DNA from: Rachycentron canadum
Lineage: Eukaryota; Chordata; Actinopteri; Carangiformes; Rachycentridae
DNA: 64,000 nt
Assembly: GCA_038496675.1 (NCBI GenBank)
Contig: CM076656.1
Coordinates: 1,339,050 to 1,403,049, forward strand
Direction of reading: 5' to 3'
Both the position numbers and the translations under genes were made by a program. Position 1 is the stretch's first letter. Each line of letters opens with the position of its first letter. Below the pieces are notes generated by a model, which did not search any database, was not told the origin of the DNA, and saw only the letters and a program-made list of their open reading frames with translations. Of this stretch, positions 1-12,829 are shown in pieces.

Positions 1-46
<46 letters not shown>

Positions 47-69
47 CCCCTCTCTCTCTCTCTCTACAC

Positions 70-102
<33 letters not shown>

Positions 103-114
103 CCTCTCTCTCTA

Positions 115-145
<31 letters not shown>

Positions 146-266
146 ACCCCTCTCTCTCTCTATCTACCTCTCTCTCTCTCTATCTACCTCTCTCTCTCTC
201 TCTCTCTCTCTATCTACCTCTCTCTCTCTCTCTATCTCTCTCTCTCTATCTATCTATCTACCTCTA

Positions 267-301
<35 letters not shown>

Positions 302-321
302 ACCTCTCTCTCTCTCTACAC

Positions 322-355
<34 letters not shown>

Positions 356-457
356 ACCTCTCTCTCTCTCTATCTACATCTCTCTCTCTATCTATCTATC
401 TACCTCTCTCTCTCTCTATCTACCTCTCTCTCTCTCTCTCTCTCTATCTATCCATCT
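1..457. repeat. CT / CTAT / CTAC simple-repeat array
   Basis: The window opens inside a low-complexity array of (CT)n tracts interrupted by tat-cta and ctacctct units, which ends near 457. The plus strand is almost free of G. It is a compound microsatellite of the sort common in fish intergenic DNA, and its true left end lies outside the window. Confidence 0.95.
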
Positions 458-2294
458 TTGCTGTGCAGAGGAGCTGCAGAAAGGTTCAGCTGACACTGAG
501 TGGTGTGCACCGTCCCACAAATAGTTCAGATTTTGTTGCTTGTACAGTTAATGACACAGAAACCTCAGGGGAATATTGTATTGTTCAGTAATACTGCACA
601 GTCATGTTCATTATCAATCATATCTGACAGCCATTGTTCAGTTAATAAATGGTGAATAAGTCACTGAACATTTTCCAGTTGCCTTTGTTGAGTTTACTGT
701 CACAGTGTCAATGGGGGAGAGAAAACTGTGATGAATGGTCTAAAGTTGTGGCCTGATGTGACAAATATGTGAAAGAAGTGAGGGGGGAGCTAACACGATC
801 ACCACCGAGACTCCAAAGAATGAAGTTGTTAAATAACACCTGTGTTGGACGTGGAAAACTGAAATAGGAACCTTCTTTCATTGTGTTTGGGAATGTAGTT
901 TGGTCAGACCACTTTGGATCCGGGTATTAGATGCACCGAGCAGTTGGCTTGGTTCAGAAATTCCTTTAAGCCCAAAGTCATGTTAAGTAGAGGATTGGTC
1001 CCAGATACAAAACATATCCAAGTGTGAGGTCGCTGTCGTTCTTGTGGGTATGATCACAGTCACTCACTTTAAGACACTGGACAGAAACAAAGGCTCCAGA
1101 GCTGAAAGAATGGGTCAGTGCAATAGTGGAAACAGCATCTCATGAATGTTCCCCTGGGACCAGGTCAGGGCTCACGTTAAAATGGGAGATGGGTCTAATT
1201 AGATTATGGGTCTCCTCGCTGAGCATGTGATCCTGTAGTATGACTCAAGATGTGTGACATACTTTATCTATTTATTTTCACTGGATTGACTGGACTCTGC
1301 TCCCATGAAAGATAAAGCATGATGCCTTCATTTAATCTTTTTATTTTGGTACTTTAATTAACTATTATCTATTTTATAATCTGTTCTTAAGCTGTTTTCT
1401 CATTACGCTTCTTCTTTCTTTTTGCATGCTCCTTTTTTCTGTGAAGCCCATTGGATGACCTCCGTCTATGTACAAATGTACAAATAAATGAGCCTTGTCT
1501 GGTCCTAACAGCTGTTTGTTTACCAGTCTAGAAGAAATGTTGTGAGTTCAACATCAAACTTCCTTTCTCTCGTTTTCTTCTATTTTTCTACCACTTTTCT
1601 TCTACTGCAGTTAGCACGCTAAGCAGCTATCCCCGGCCTGTTTGGACTTGTCCTGTCCTTCAGTCCTCCAGCCCTGAAGAAGTAGCTGCTCAGGGGATGT
1701 ATCATAACCTCTTTACTGGAAACATAACAATGGCTCAAGCTCTGACCAAGACTGCTGTTAATGCTAATGCTGTTAGCGTCGTGGCAATAGAAAAATATAC
1801 AAATAGCTCATTTTACATGACCTTGACACACGAGGGGGATGTTACTGAGCAGTCTTATAGAACGTAGGCCCAGGAGCCTTGAGATGACAGGGGACACAAA
1901 TCATCATAAAGAGATGGAAAATGACCACTATAACTTTGTTTCCTTCAGTCTGGGGGTCTTATGTCTAGGGACTCTCACTTGTCTATGCTATGTCTAGGGG
2001 CCCATTGTCTTATTATCATCTATGTATATACATACTCACAAAATCACCAGACAATGGATGGATGGATTAACCAATTTTTAAAAAATGTTAATTTTGTTAA
2101 AATATTAAAGATCTTTTTTTTTTTTTTGAAAGAACCAAATTCAATATTTTCAAAAGTTTTCAAGACCTGCAGATTCTCTGTTTTGTGACAGAGAGGGGGA
2201 GGGATGAAGAGAGAGGGGGGGGTACAAGTCTTCAGTTAATCATTGAACTCTCAAGTCCAAAATAAGTCAAACACAAACAGCACCAAGGCAGATA

Positions 2295-2295
<1 letters not shown>

Positions 2296-2331
<36 letters not shown>
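2296..2331. repeat. (CA)n microsatellite
   Basis: An uninterrupted CA dinucleotide repeat of about 18 units. Confidence 0.95.
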
Positions 2332-2332
<1 letters not shown>

Positions 2333-3189
2333 CGCTGTTAGACAGTTTTTGTCTTTTTTGTTCTGTCTTTTGTTATTTCTAGTTAAACTAGTTTGACTAG
2401 TTTAGTTTAGTTTTATTTATTTAAAAAAAAAGTCCTGGTGAAATGTTTCGTTGAAGCCACGGTTTGATTTAAATACGAGAGCTGAAATCATCCACCACAG
2501 AAAATTAAGTGAATAATTTCAGCACTTTATTAAGTAAAAATGTCAAACATTTCTAAGTTGTGAGCATTTGCTGATCTTACAATGAAACAGATTAACATTT
2601 GGACAAAATCTCACAGTAATGTTGTGTTTGCTGCAGGGGTTGATCTCACTTCAACAATTAATAAAATATGCCATTTGCTCAGGGATGTTCAAACTCCTGC
2701 ATGCTAATCATTAGCTGCAGACCTACTAAACCACACCACCTGAAACTCAGTAAAGATACTAATAATAAACATTTAAATGCAAATTAAATGTGTTAATGAG
2801 AGGCACACAGATTATTTATGGGGAGTAATAAAGGTTTTGGTCACCAGTGAGCAGAGGAACTCAGAAACAAGATGTTCTGGTTTAATATGTTGGCAAACAA
2901 CTGTAGCTACACATTTATCCTGCAACATTATCATTTGTTTGGAGCAGAATTTGCATCAGGGTGATGACTTTAAAACCAATATTGATTCAGTCACACAAAG
3001 CACAAACTCATGAGAAAAATGGCTGTGTGACATTAAGATGCCAAAACAACGAGCTAAAAGAGGCGACAAATGCAATATTTTAGTTTTTAATAAGAAGTCA
3101 CATCTTAACGTGCGACAGCACTTTCCATCCATTGCACTTTACTGTGTTTTACACGTTTCGATGACATCAAATGTGACATCACCTATTAG

Positions 3190-3640
3190 TTTAGTGTGAG
3201 CCGCCATTTTGGAGCGTTCAGTTTGTCTTTTGGTCGTCGCCATCTTAGTTTTTTGAAACCAGTAGAAACTATATTTGGAGGAGAAGGTGGAGCTGAGGAG
3301 GAGTGAGGGGTGGAGCTGACCTGTACTCTATCCTGACTGTGTGGTATAGTGTGTCAATCACAGTAGCCACGCCCCCTAATGCATCCCCTGATTTATGGTC
3401 TATTTTCCTCTAAATGGACCATCAATTAAAAAATGAACATCATGTTGTATTGAAGACTTGAAACTAGAGACTGAGACCATAAACTCATTAGGAAAACGTT
3501 TACTGAGCTAATAAATCAAGAGAGAAGTAGGGACATTTTCCCATAGACTTCAATACAAACTGACTTCTTTAAAACCATTGGAGTCGCCTCCTGATGGTCA
3601 TTAGAGAGAATGAAGGTTTAAGGCTCTTCTCAGTCAATGT
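3190..3640. repeat. Probable dispersed repeat
   Basis: The stretch contains gccgccattttgg and, further on, a 'gaagtagggacattttcccatagacttcaata' type block (about 3525-3556) followed by a 'ggagtcgcctcctg' block (about 3582-3595). I recognise this arrangement from dispersed, probably non-autonomous DNA-transposon repeats in percomorph genomes. The assignment is from memory, and the boundaries and family are uncertain. Confidence 0.35.
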
Positions 3641-4258
3641 CTATTTTCATAAATATGAAGAAGAAAATAAGTTTGAATCACAGATTTAATTTTTGTTTCT
3701 CAATCATCCATGATTCAAAATTTCAACAAACAACTAACTAACAGCTCAAAGTCCACTTACTAGCTTTTACTGAACATTTCAGCCACCTCTCAGCCTTCCT
3801 CGGTGGATTTAACTCAAGGTCAGATGTTTCCATGGCAATTGAGCAAACACCTTCCCCTGAGGAAGGCCATAAAACACGGGTGAAAGCCCAGGCTATTATG
3901 TTAATCTTAACTTAGTTTATTTTGTTCAATTATTATTTACATGGTCAAGAATGAAGCGTCATTTCTGACAAACTTTTGATTGAATAACTTAGATTTAGTT
4001 TTTTCCTGGTGTTAATTTGTGTATTAAACAGGAGAATGAAGGTTGGTGTCATTTGTTCATTTTCACCCGTTACGTAAGTGTCAGATTTAAAGGACACGGG
4101 CTACGACACATTGGTGACTTCCTGTATATGGTCTGGTGTTAACACTGTTTGGTTATGGCAGTGCTCTTCCCTCAGACTGTCAGGCACTTTAGGACATAGT
4201 GTCTATAAAGAGACAAAAAACCATGAGATGACTCCAGAGCAGTTGTGTTCGATCATCT

Positions 4259-7200
4259 TTAGTTGACTAAGAGGAAGTTGCTGTCGTTGGAGCCCCCTCT
4301 CTGGATCTCTGTGACAAGGTTGTGGAGTTTCTCTGACAGCGCCACCTGGTGGGGGAGAAGGACAAAGCTGAGGTAATGAAATCTTCAAGCTGAGTAGAGA
4401 ATAGTTTGTAATATTCTGTTTTAGAGAAGATCTCAGTTGTTCTATATTTTTGCATTCAGCACAGATTTGACTGAGACTCACTGTGTAAGAGTCTGGCTCC
4501 TGCAGCCTCTTATGTCGAGGGTGCAGAGTCTGGAGGGAGCCCTGGACCTTTGCTCTAGTTTCTGCGGCGCTGCATGGAGGGTGTGTGACCTAGAAAATGT
4601 GGAAGACAGATTGATAAAGACAAAACTCCTCCACAGTGCAGTCTCCTTCTGTGCTGCTCCATAAAACCTTTAAATTTGTGTTTTCATGAAGTGTGATTCC
4701 TCATGAGGCAGGATTTGAGGCAGGATTACAGATGTTACTGCTGTGCAGATGCCACATATTAAATCATTTGTGAATCTAAATATTGTACTGTTCATGCCAG
4801 ATTCTCTCTTGGATATTGACAATTACAAAGCTTGTGATTCATACTGCTTTTAATCATGTACATTTTGTGACTACAATGTCTGCTTCCATTTCTTCCTTCC
4901 TCACAATTCCTCTCTAAAATGTGGAGAAAGAGACATTTGCTAAATCCAAATTGTGGATGATTGTGTGTTTCTGTAAGGGTCCGCAAGGCGGCAGGGAAAA
5001 TCTAGTCTGACTGAAATTCAATAAAACCTCACAAATTATTGAGCGTCATTTAAAGTTAAGATAAAGCTGACAAAAAATCACCAGCTCCTATTTATAGTTT
5101 GTATAATTATTTTTAGCATTGACTCTTTAACCAGAAGCTTTTGTAGATATAAAACACACGTCAGCAGTAACACACACGTCTATGTTCAACGATTTAAACA
5201 GACTCCCTTTTATCTAAATAGACACACAAGTGATCGGTTTGTGTGTCAGAAATCTGTTCACAGTGTGTGGAGGATACAGAGCGACCACGTGACCCTGGGT
5301 TGTGTGTGTTCGCTGTTGTTGGTTGAGATGCAAACTGATGTGAAACTTTGACCCAAAACTAATGACAACATCAGAAAATGGCAGCTAATCAACTAATGGA
5401 GGTTATATAACGAAGACAGGAATCAAAGTCCTTCCTCACCTTCCCTTTGATAAACACTTCTTGACACAGACAGGTGACCTGAGCTGGAGTGATCGAGGCC
5501 GCGGAGCTATCACAGCCCAGAGGGAAGCAGATCAGTGGGACTCCTGCCTCAGGAGGAGGCTCCACCGCCAGGGACACCAGGTCTAGAAAAGGATGACCTG
5601 CAGAGGTGAAGAGAGGCGGCACAGTTCACAGACAGACCAGCAGCTCTGCGCGGCTGTGACGCTCTTTACACAGCAGAAACAAATGAGGCAGCTGGTACGC
5701 GCTAACACTCACCCTCAGCATCTACTAGTCGGTAAACAGTCTTCCTCCCGGGTACAGTGCTTTTCTCTGGGTCTTCACTTATCTTCATCCTGGGCCTTCC
5801 CCTGACCTCCACCAACTGACACAGAGAGAAATGTCACCATAGAAAAACTGGATATTGACATTTAGAATAGAATAGAGTAGAATAGAAGTAGCCTTGTCAC
5901 TGCTCAGGCCCAGCTCAACAGTTAATCCTGGTGCAGTAGATACGATTAAAAACAAAGTTAAAAGATAGAAAAGGGTTGTATTTGAAAAGAAACAGATATA
6001 AACAGAAAGAGAGGCAGAAAATGACCCTGAGCTGCTGCGTCTTTGTGGACCGCCGTGTTGCGGATGTTGAGGTGGAGGCTTTTGAGTGTGTGCACTTTAG
6101 TTTTTGTTAAATTACCTTATACACGCAGCCCAGCGAGGGCTGTCTTGTGCAGGTGACCAGATGCGTCCCAACACCGACCACGTCGATCTCATTCTCCTAA
6201 AACAGTCACACACAGACCATCAGGGACGAGGACAAGGTCCAGAGAGGAGTAAAGACCAGAGACAATAAAGTAAAACACTTATTTATCAATCTACCTTCTT
6301 GTTGAGCTCAGCCATGCTTTGCTCTGAGATGTTATTGGTCCCAACGATGATCAGTGAGTCAAAGGCTACGATGGAGAAACTGCAGAGATGGGGCAAATGA
6401 CAATAAGAAATAAAAGTGTGCAGACATGTGGGGGAATAAAATCTAATCTCACTGTAGGTTTTTTAAGACATACTGATGCACACATGCGGCGTTGCACCTC
6501 ACTCACTGGTCGCTGCAGAGTCTGAAGACGTGGCGGACATCGACCGACTGCCTGCAGAGGTCCCCACTGTCCAGACGGACTCCCACCGGCCTGTAGCCCA
6601 GTTCACACAGCGCCAACGCCACGGCGCAGAAGTTCAACAGACCACTACTGAGATCAGACACACACAGATTACAGCCTAAGAGTCTGAAACATGGATTACA
6701 TGATGACGACTTTGAGACACGTGAGAAGAAAGCAGGATTCTGGCTTCTTCTTTTTACCATTTTATAACACTAAGTAATTACTGCAATTGACATAGAAATA
6801 TAGTAATAGAAATAACTAAAAGATGAATTGATAACAAAAGTATTAAAGGTCTCTTGTTGTCTAAAGTTAGACCTTCATGTGTTGATTGATTATAAATCAG
6901 ATCAAAGATTAATACAGTGAAAGTATCAAAGGTCTCAGTCAAAGCCTGTATTCAGAAACTGATCCTTAAAACCAGAGCCACTGATGAAAATTGTATTACA
7001 AGATATTAGTTACAAAAGGCCTCTTTAATCCAGTGTTGACTCATAATTCCCTCAGGACAAAGTAAGAAAAGCTGCTATTGTAACCAACAAGAACGGTTAT
7101 ATAACTATACCAGAAAATTATAACACCCCAAGGTTTGTTGGTGTAAACTTCTTCTCAAATAAATGATATGACACATATATTTCATATATGTTAAAGTTTA

Positions 7201-10200
7201 AAAAATCATTAATGAATTGATCTATTTATGTCAGAATGACTATATGTGGTAAATTAGCAGGAAATGATTAAAGGTGAACAACATTTGTGTGACGACGTAC
7301 GACACAGTGAATATCCAAGATATAGTTCCATTGTGGTGGAGCTTAATGTCAGAGCACTAGTTACCAGCCAACACTGTAGCTGTCAATCACAGGCAGGAAG
7401 TTCTGAGGGTAGGCGATGGCATAGGACAGGAAGGCGGCCAACTCGCCCTCCCTGATCTTCCCAGGCTCTGCACCCAGGAGCTCACACACACGGCTCAACC
7501 AGCCCTTTGTCAGAGAAATGAAGTCAACTGGATCAGGGTCCCCGCTCACTGCCACGAGAGTCTGGACGGGATAAACACCCGGGACATATCATCAACTACA
7601 TGACTCTCTGGTCTGCGTTTTGGAGATAAAAGCTGAGCAGTGGAGTTTCAGATGTCAGTCTTTAATTCACAAAGAGAGAGCGCAATAACACCACCACTTC
7701 AGTTTTTCTTCCCAGTTCTGAGCAGCCACTTTCTTTCTTTTCACTGTTGACAACATACTTCCTGAAACACACATGGAGCCTCCAGCCTCTTCTTCTACAC
7801 ATGATTACAGGAAGATTTCAGGGAGACTCTCTTTCCTGCGGTGAGTGATCATCAAATTATGTGACTAGCACTGCAACTTACTAATTCATTTTCTTTATTG
7901 ATTACTGTTCTGATTAGTTACTTGATTAATTCATCAAAAATGTCAAAACAGGTGACATTTTCTTTCTTTTTTTTTTTTTTACCTCCAACCAACTAAACCC
8001 AAATATTTTCAGTAATTAAGACCAGGAAAAGTAGCAAATATGAACATGTGAGAAGCTTAAACCATCAAAGTGTTTGGTCTTTTTGCCGTTCTTTGCCTTA
8101 GTTGTCAATGAACTCATTGACCAATCATTTCAGTTCTATATTTTACCTTAATTTTTCTGACTTTTCCCAAACAACTAAAAACCAAAAAGATATTTAAAAA
8201 AAATAACGACTGGAATATGTTCACTGTGATGAACAAAATCAAGAGAGTAAACACCTCACCTGTGGCCACACCTCCTCCAGGGAGGTAAAGGAGGTGACGT
8301 ACGAGTGAGCCATGGTCCCTGCGACGGGGATCCCGAACAGGAAACCAGCCTGAACATTACTGGTGAGATCAAACCCTGGGGGACAGATTCCAGTATCAGT
8401 GTGTGTGTGTCCGTGTGTGTTTTATCACAGGGCTGTTGCTCTACACCCATCGGTCATTGTGTCGAATTCCTCTTATGAAAAGAGGTTAATTAGTTCTGTT
8501 GAAGGCTAATTTAAATGAGCTCTTATTGGCAAACAAAACTGTAGCTGTACAGAATCTTTACATAACAACTGTCTGAACACGTCTGGCAGATTACACAACA
8601 CTCACCTCCGATGTGTGTGTATCGTGAGGCCGTGAGGCCTCCATCTGGCCCCTGAGCCCGCCTGAGGCCCATCTCCAGCAGCTTCCTCTTGGGACCGGCC
8701 GCCAGGCGGAAACGGGCAGCGTTACTACACACCAGACTGACAACAGAGGAGGAGAACGCACTGTGTTATAACCTCTGCCAAAATAAATGTGCACAGTGTT
8801 ATTCAGTAGACATACAGGCCACAGCTGTGGACGGTCGGCTTATGAAAGAAGCCACTGTAAAATACCAGAGTGAACACGAGTGTAGAGGTGCAGAAATCAA
8901 ACACTCAGTGGGGGATGGAAATGGAGGCAAGGCTACAATGGGGGGCACACTTTTTGTCCTCTTTCATTTCATTCATCAACTTAATTTTAAATTGGTTGTT
9001 TAATTTTTCTATGTTAATTCTATATAGTGTCTTAATACTGAGACTGCTCATTCACCCCCTTAAACACCTCCTTCAAATATTGATTGTTTCTTTAAATCAA
9101 CATTACACCCATGTATAACACTATCACATTTACTACATTCTACCTTTCCCACTGCTAAGCTACAGTATTTTATGTTGCTTACATCGAGTGAAGTTGTGTA
9201 TTTTATGGTTGCAACATTTCATTGAATACAAAAATTATAATACAAATACAAAATATTCCAGGTGTGATTTTTTTCATAATTTAATAGTTTCCTATCTTTG
9301 GATGGTTTTAATACTCAAATGGACTTTTGCACAGAATATGTCAGCACATCACCTGAGGAAGGTCCTAACAGAGTTAAGGAGGTTATTAAATTTAAACAGG
9401 CTTGATTACAAGGAAAGGACATGACCTGGGTGACCCCGACAGGAGCTGTGGGCCCTGAGATTACAGACAGACACTGATCAGTTCATCCAGTCAGTTACTA
9501 AATTATACTTGACTTTAATATTGATTATTCAATTATTAAATAATTAGATAAAAATAACTGTTCCAGCTGCTCTAATGTAAATATTAGAGTTCATCTTTTG
9601 AAGTTTATAGTTATATAATTAAATAGTAAATTTTAATGACAGAGACAATATACAGTTAACTATTGATCAGTGTGTGTGTGTGTGCTATTACCTGGCGTAG
9701 TTAACCAGACACAGTAAACTGGTCTCCAGCAGCTGAACCACAGCCAGTGGTCCTGCCACCTCCATCAGAGGCACCTGCAGAGGTTTTAAGACATGCAGCA
9801 CAAGTCAGACAATCTGACCATGACTGTGACCTTTGACCCCTCAGTTTTACCCCGAAACCCTGCAGCTCACCCTGGCAAACACCACGGTGCCCTCAGGCAC
9901 GGAGCGGAGCGTGACGCCCGAGCAGTCCAGGCCCCGCAGGAACTGGAAGAAGGCAGGGTCGGTGGCCGGAGGCAGGACGGAGCACAGGAACTCCACATCT
10001 GGATCCATCAAGACACGACATCAACACAACAGCTGGAACACTGACAATAACGCCAACAACGGAGGACATCCTTACACCTCAAACTCACCACACATGTGCT
10101 CTTACACAAGCTCATGTGTCCCTCATGTGCCCTCCCTGCCTCACATGTCCTGTCCCAACACACACAATTATAATAATAGACCTAAATCTAATAACTTTCT

Positions 10201-11122
10201 GTACAGCTAATCTAATCAGGCAGCAACTTGTAGTGAACACAATATAATTACTGGCCCCTTATTTGAGTATTTTAGCTTATGTTAAACTACGATATGTTGT
10301 ATGTATATATGTATGTATTTTAACTGTTATATGATGTTAAACTGTTTAATCTACTGATCTGTGTTTGACACAACTGGCGCAGATTAAGATTTCATCTACT
10401 ACTGTTCAAAATTAAAACTTCTCAGCTGCATGTAAAGCTCAACCTTAAAGTACAACCTCAAAACGCTTTTCCCATTGAGCTGCAAACAATAAAAACAGCT
10501 GTAATGTAATGGAGCTTTTCTACATTCTGCTGTTTTCCACTCGAAATATTTCCTTAAACACCTAAAACACTGACTCTGTGTGGCACCACGTTTCCTACAT
10601 ACAGTTATCTCACAGTTTTCGTTGTTTGAAAGATGAAACGTGATATTTAAAAAAAAAATGTTTAAAAGATCATCTATAACTTTAAAATGTTGCTTCCATG
10701 TTAATTGATCATAAGAACCGTCCGATCATATAACGTATGGGGGNNNNNNNNNNNNNNNNNNNNNNNNNNNNNNNNNNNNNNNNNNNNNNNNNNNNNNNNN
10801 NNNNNNNNNNNNNNNNNNNNNNNNNNNNNNNNNNNNNNNNNNNNNNNNNNNNNNNNNNNNNNNNNNNNNNNNNNNNNNNNNNNNNNNNNNNNNNNNNNNN
10901 NNNNNNNNNNNNNNNNNNNNNNNNNNNNNNNNNNNNNNNNNNNNNNNNNNNNNNNNNNNNNNNNNNNNNNNNNNNNNNNNNNNNNNNNNNNNNNNNNNNN
11001 NNNNNNNNNNNNNNNNNNNNNNNNNNNNNNNNNNNNNNNNNNNNNNNNNNNNNNNNNNNNNNNNNNNNNNNNNNNNNNNNNNNNNNNNNNNNNNNNNNNN
11101 NNNNNNNNNNNNNNNNNNNNNN

Positions 11123-11181
<59 letters not shown>

Positions 11182-11610
11182 AAAGCCCATGCCGGGGCTC
11201 CGCCGCTTCGTGTTGCGCAACCGGATCGGAATGCGTAAAAGGAGTTTAGTGGAGAGCAAAGTCGCGCTGATCGGATGAATAACAGCACCTTCATCAGTGA
11301 CACTCGGCCATCGGCTCCTGTTTGTGTCGCTGTAATGTAGATGCTCTTTCTCACCTTCATCCGTGAAGCGAAAGCTGCGCAGGAACAGCTGACAGTCGTG
11401 CAGACCGGCGAACAGCGAGAAGCCGCCGCCGAACGGATTGTCCCTGAAGAAGAGCTCGAACACGGCGGGCTCCTGGTGCCGGCCGGCCCGCCAGTACGCG
11501 TACGCCATGGTGAACTGGTACATGTCGGTCAGCAGCGGGGGGACTCGCTCCCGAATGGAGCGCTCCATAACCCCGCATGTGTTGCTGGACGGCGCTGCCA
11601 TGTTATCCAA
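4259..11610 (-). CDS. naprt: Nicotinate phosphoribosyltransferase (NAPRT), complete, 13 exons
   Basis: First enzyme of the Preiss-Handler NAD route: cytosolic, makes nicotinate mononucleotide from nicotinate and PRPP using ATP. Exons 5' to 3' on the minus strand: 11355-11610, 9871-9998, 9692-9774, 8606-8736, 8260-8375, 7365-7561, 6507-6647, 6295-6379, 6116-6196, 5713-5815, 5440-5597, 4482-4589, 4259-4345. All joins are GT-AG and phase-consistent, giving 1674 nt and 557 aa (human about 538). Family landmarks appear in order: PLLTDMYQFTMAYAYW near the N-terminus, GLRRAQGPDGGLTAS, GTMAHSYVTSF (its His matches the catalytic His of human NAPRT), GVRLDSGDL, VGTNNISEQ, SEDPEKSTVPG and VALSEKL near the C-terminus. 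The first in-frame ATG is used; ATGs follow at residues 4 and 15, so the exact start is uncertain. A 379-base assembly gap lies in intron 1 and no coding sequence is missing. Confidence 0.95.
6845..7005 (-). repeat. MITE-like dispersed element, partial copy
   Basis: The complement contains 'ttaaggatcagtttctgaatacaggctttgactgagacctttgatactttcactgtattaatc' and 'gatttataatcaatcaacacatgaaggtctaac', matching the right half of the copy at 53675-54268. It lies in naprt intron 6. Confidence 0.6.
10744..11122. other. Assembly gap (379 N)
   Basis: A run of N inside naprt intron 1, abutting a (CT)n tract on its right. The gap probably marks a collapsed or unsequenced simple repeat. The flanking exons (9871-9998 and 11355-11610) join in phase without it. 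Confidence 0.98.
11123..11180. repeat. (CT)n microsatellite at gap edge
   Basis: A pure CT repeat of about 29 units directly after the N gap. Its true length is unknown because the assembly breaks here. Confidence 0.95.
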
Positions 11611-12829
11611 GACCTGGCTCCAGGCTCACTGCTGCCGAGATCTCTGGGACTTGGAGTTCTCCGGAGCCCCGCTGACTCCTTCACCTACTGGGTGGAGGCA
11701 GACTCACACGGAGCCTCATAAAGGCAGGACGAGGAGCTGCAGCTTCACTTTTATTTAGTTGACTTAACTTTTTATGGCCATCTTAAAAAAAACAAAACAA
11801 AACAAAAAAAACAAAACAAAACACTTTTACACAGAAAATGACTTTGGCAGCAGAATCAGATTCATGATTGGACACTGGTCCTTGGTGCAGTGTTAGGTGA
11901 AGAAGTACTCAGATCACTACCCTGTCAAAATGCCCTATTTCAGCCAAATGTAATTAAATAAAACCACATGAACATTAACAACGAATAAAAGTTAATATGA
12001 AATTTCAAAGTCATCCAAATAAACAGGCTGTTTATTTGTTGATAAGGCTGAGTGTAAAAAAGCCTCATTTATTGAGCTAATTAATGAATGAAATGTGCCT
12101 GAGTAGTAGAATGTAATTAAAAATATACAGTGATTCACTGGATTCACTGGATTTAAGGCACAAATTTGCCATAAAATAAAAATGGAAATAATCCAAGTAC
12201 CTTAAAATCAAAAATGAACTTTTACTTCCCTCTTGGCATAAAACAGAGAGGGAGGAAACTGCTGTAACAAAGCTGAAAACGAGACATTCAGACAGATTCT
12301 CATTTATTCCAGATATAATAACATCTTCAATAATATATTTCTGAATGTTTGTAATCAGGTTGTTGGTATTTGCCAAAGCACATTTCATTCCACATTCCTC
12401 AGGTGTTTTATATCACTTATAAATAAATACTGTTAGATTCAAATTTTGTATTTTCTGCCCATGCAAACAAACTAGTTTCTCAAATTGTTGTTAATCTACA
12501 CAAGTATCTGCTGCAGCTACACAGGCTCTGCAGTTGTTGCTGTATTTGTGTGTATTATTCTGGATGCAATTGTTAAACCACCTGTAGCTAATGTACCAAA
12601 CAACTATTCACTTCTCCGCAGCAAATAAAACAATCAATAACCCATATTTCCATCTGGGTTTATATATATATATATATCATCTCAAACATAATTTAACCAA
12701 TGCAATCTGCATCATCAGCTTGAGTTAGGACACATCAGCTCCTGTTTCTTTCAGAAGCAACCACATTGTGAACACCAGTGACCACAGTAGTTGTCTTTTT
12801 TTACCTACAAATACTGAAAACAAAAGCCA
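11611..12829. other. Intergenic region between naprt and the C8orf82-like gene
   Basis: The first 100-150 bases are the 5' flank and promoter side of naprt. The rest is AT-rich, with A-rich runs (11789-11825) and a short TA repeat near 12661-12677. It must also hold the 3' UTR of the C8orf82-like gene, which is transcribed leftward from 12830. No additional coding sequence is supported. Confidence 0.5.

Larger units (their letters stand above)
458..4258. other. Non-coding stretch downstream of naprt
   Basis: I see no supported gene here. Reading frames are short and AT-rich and lack matching splice sites. It holds a CA microsatellite (2296-2331), a probable dispersed repeat (about 3190-3640) and the 3' flank of naprt. 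A minus-strand AATAAA (plus-strand tttatt at 3917-3922) lies about 340 bases past the naprt stop and is a plausible poly(A) signal. Confidence 0.6.

Noticed and set aside
4482..4569. Acceptor ccatgcag (exon start 4569) for naprt exon 12
   Set aside because: With the preceding exon ending in phase 0 it gives an immediate stop. The acceptor ttttctag (exon start 4589) keeps the frame and the total length divisible by three.
10701..11360. Long open frames on both strands across the N gap, ending in Arg-Glu or Leu-Ser repeats
   Set aside because: They consist of unknown bases and translated CT repeat, and so are not proteins. The real coding part here is naprt exon 1 (11355-11610).
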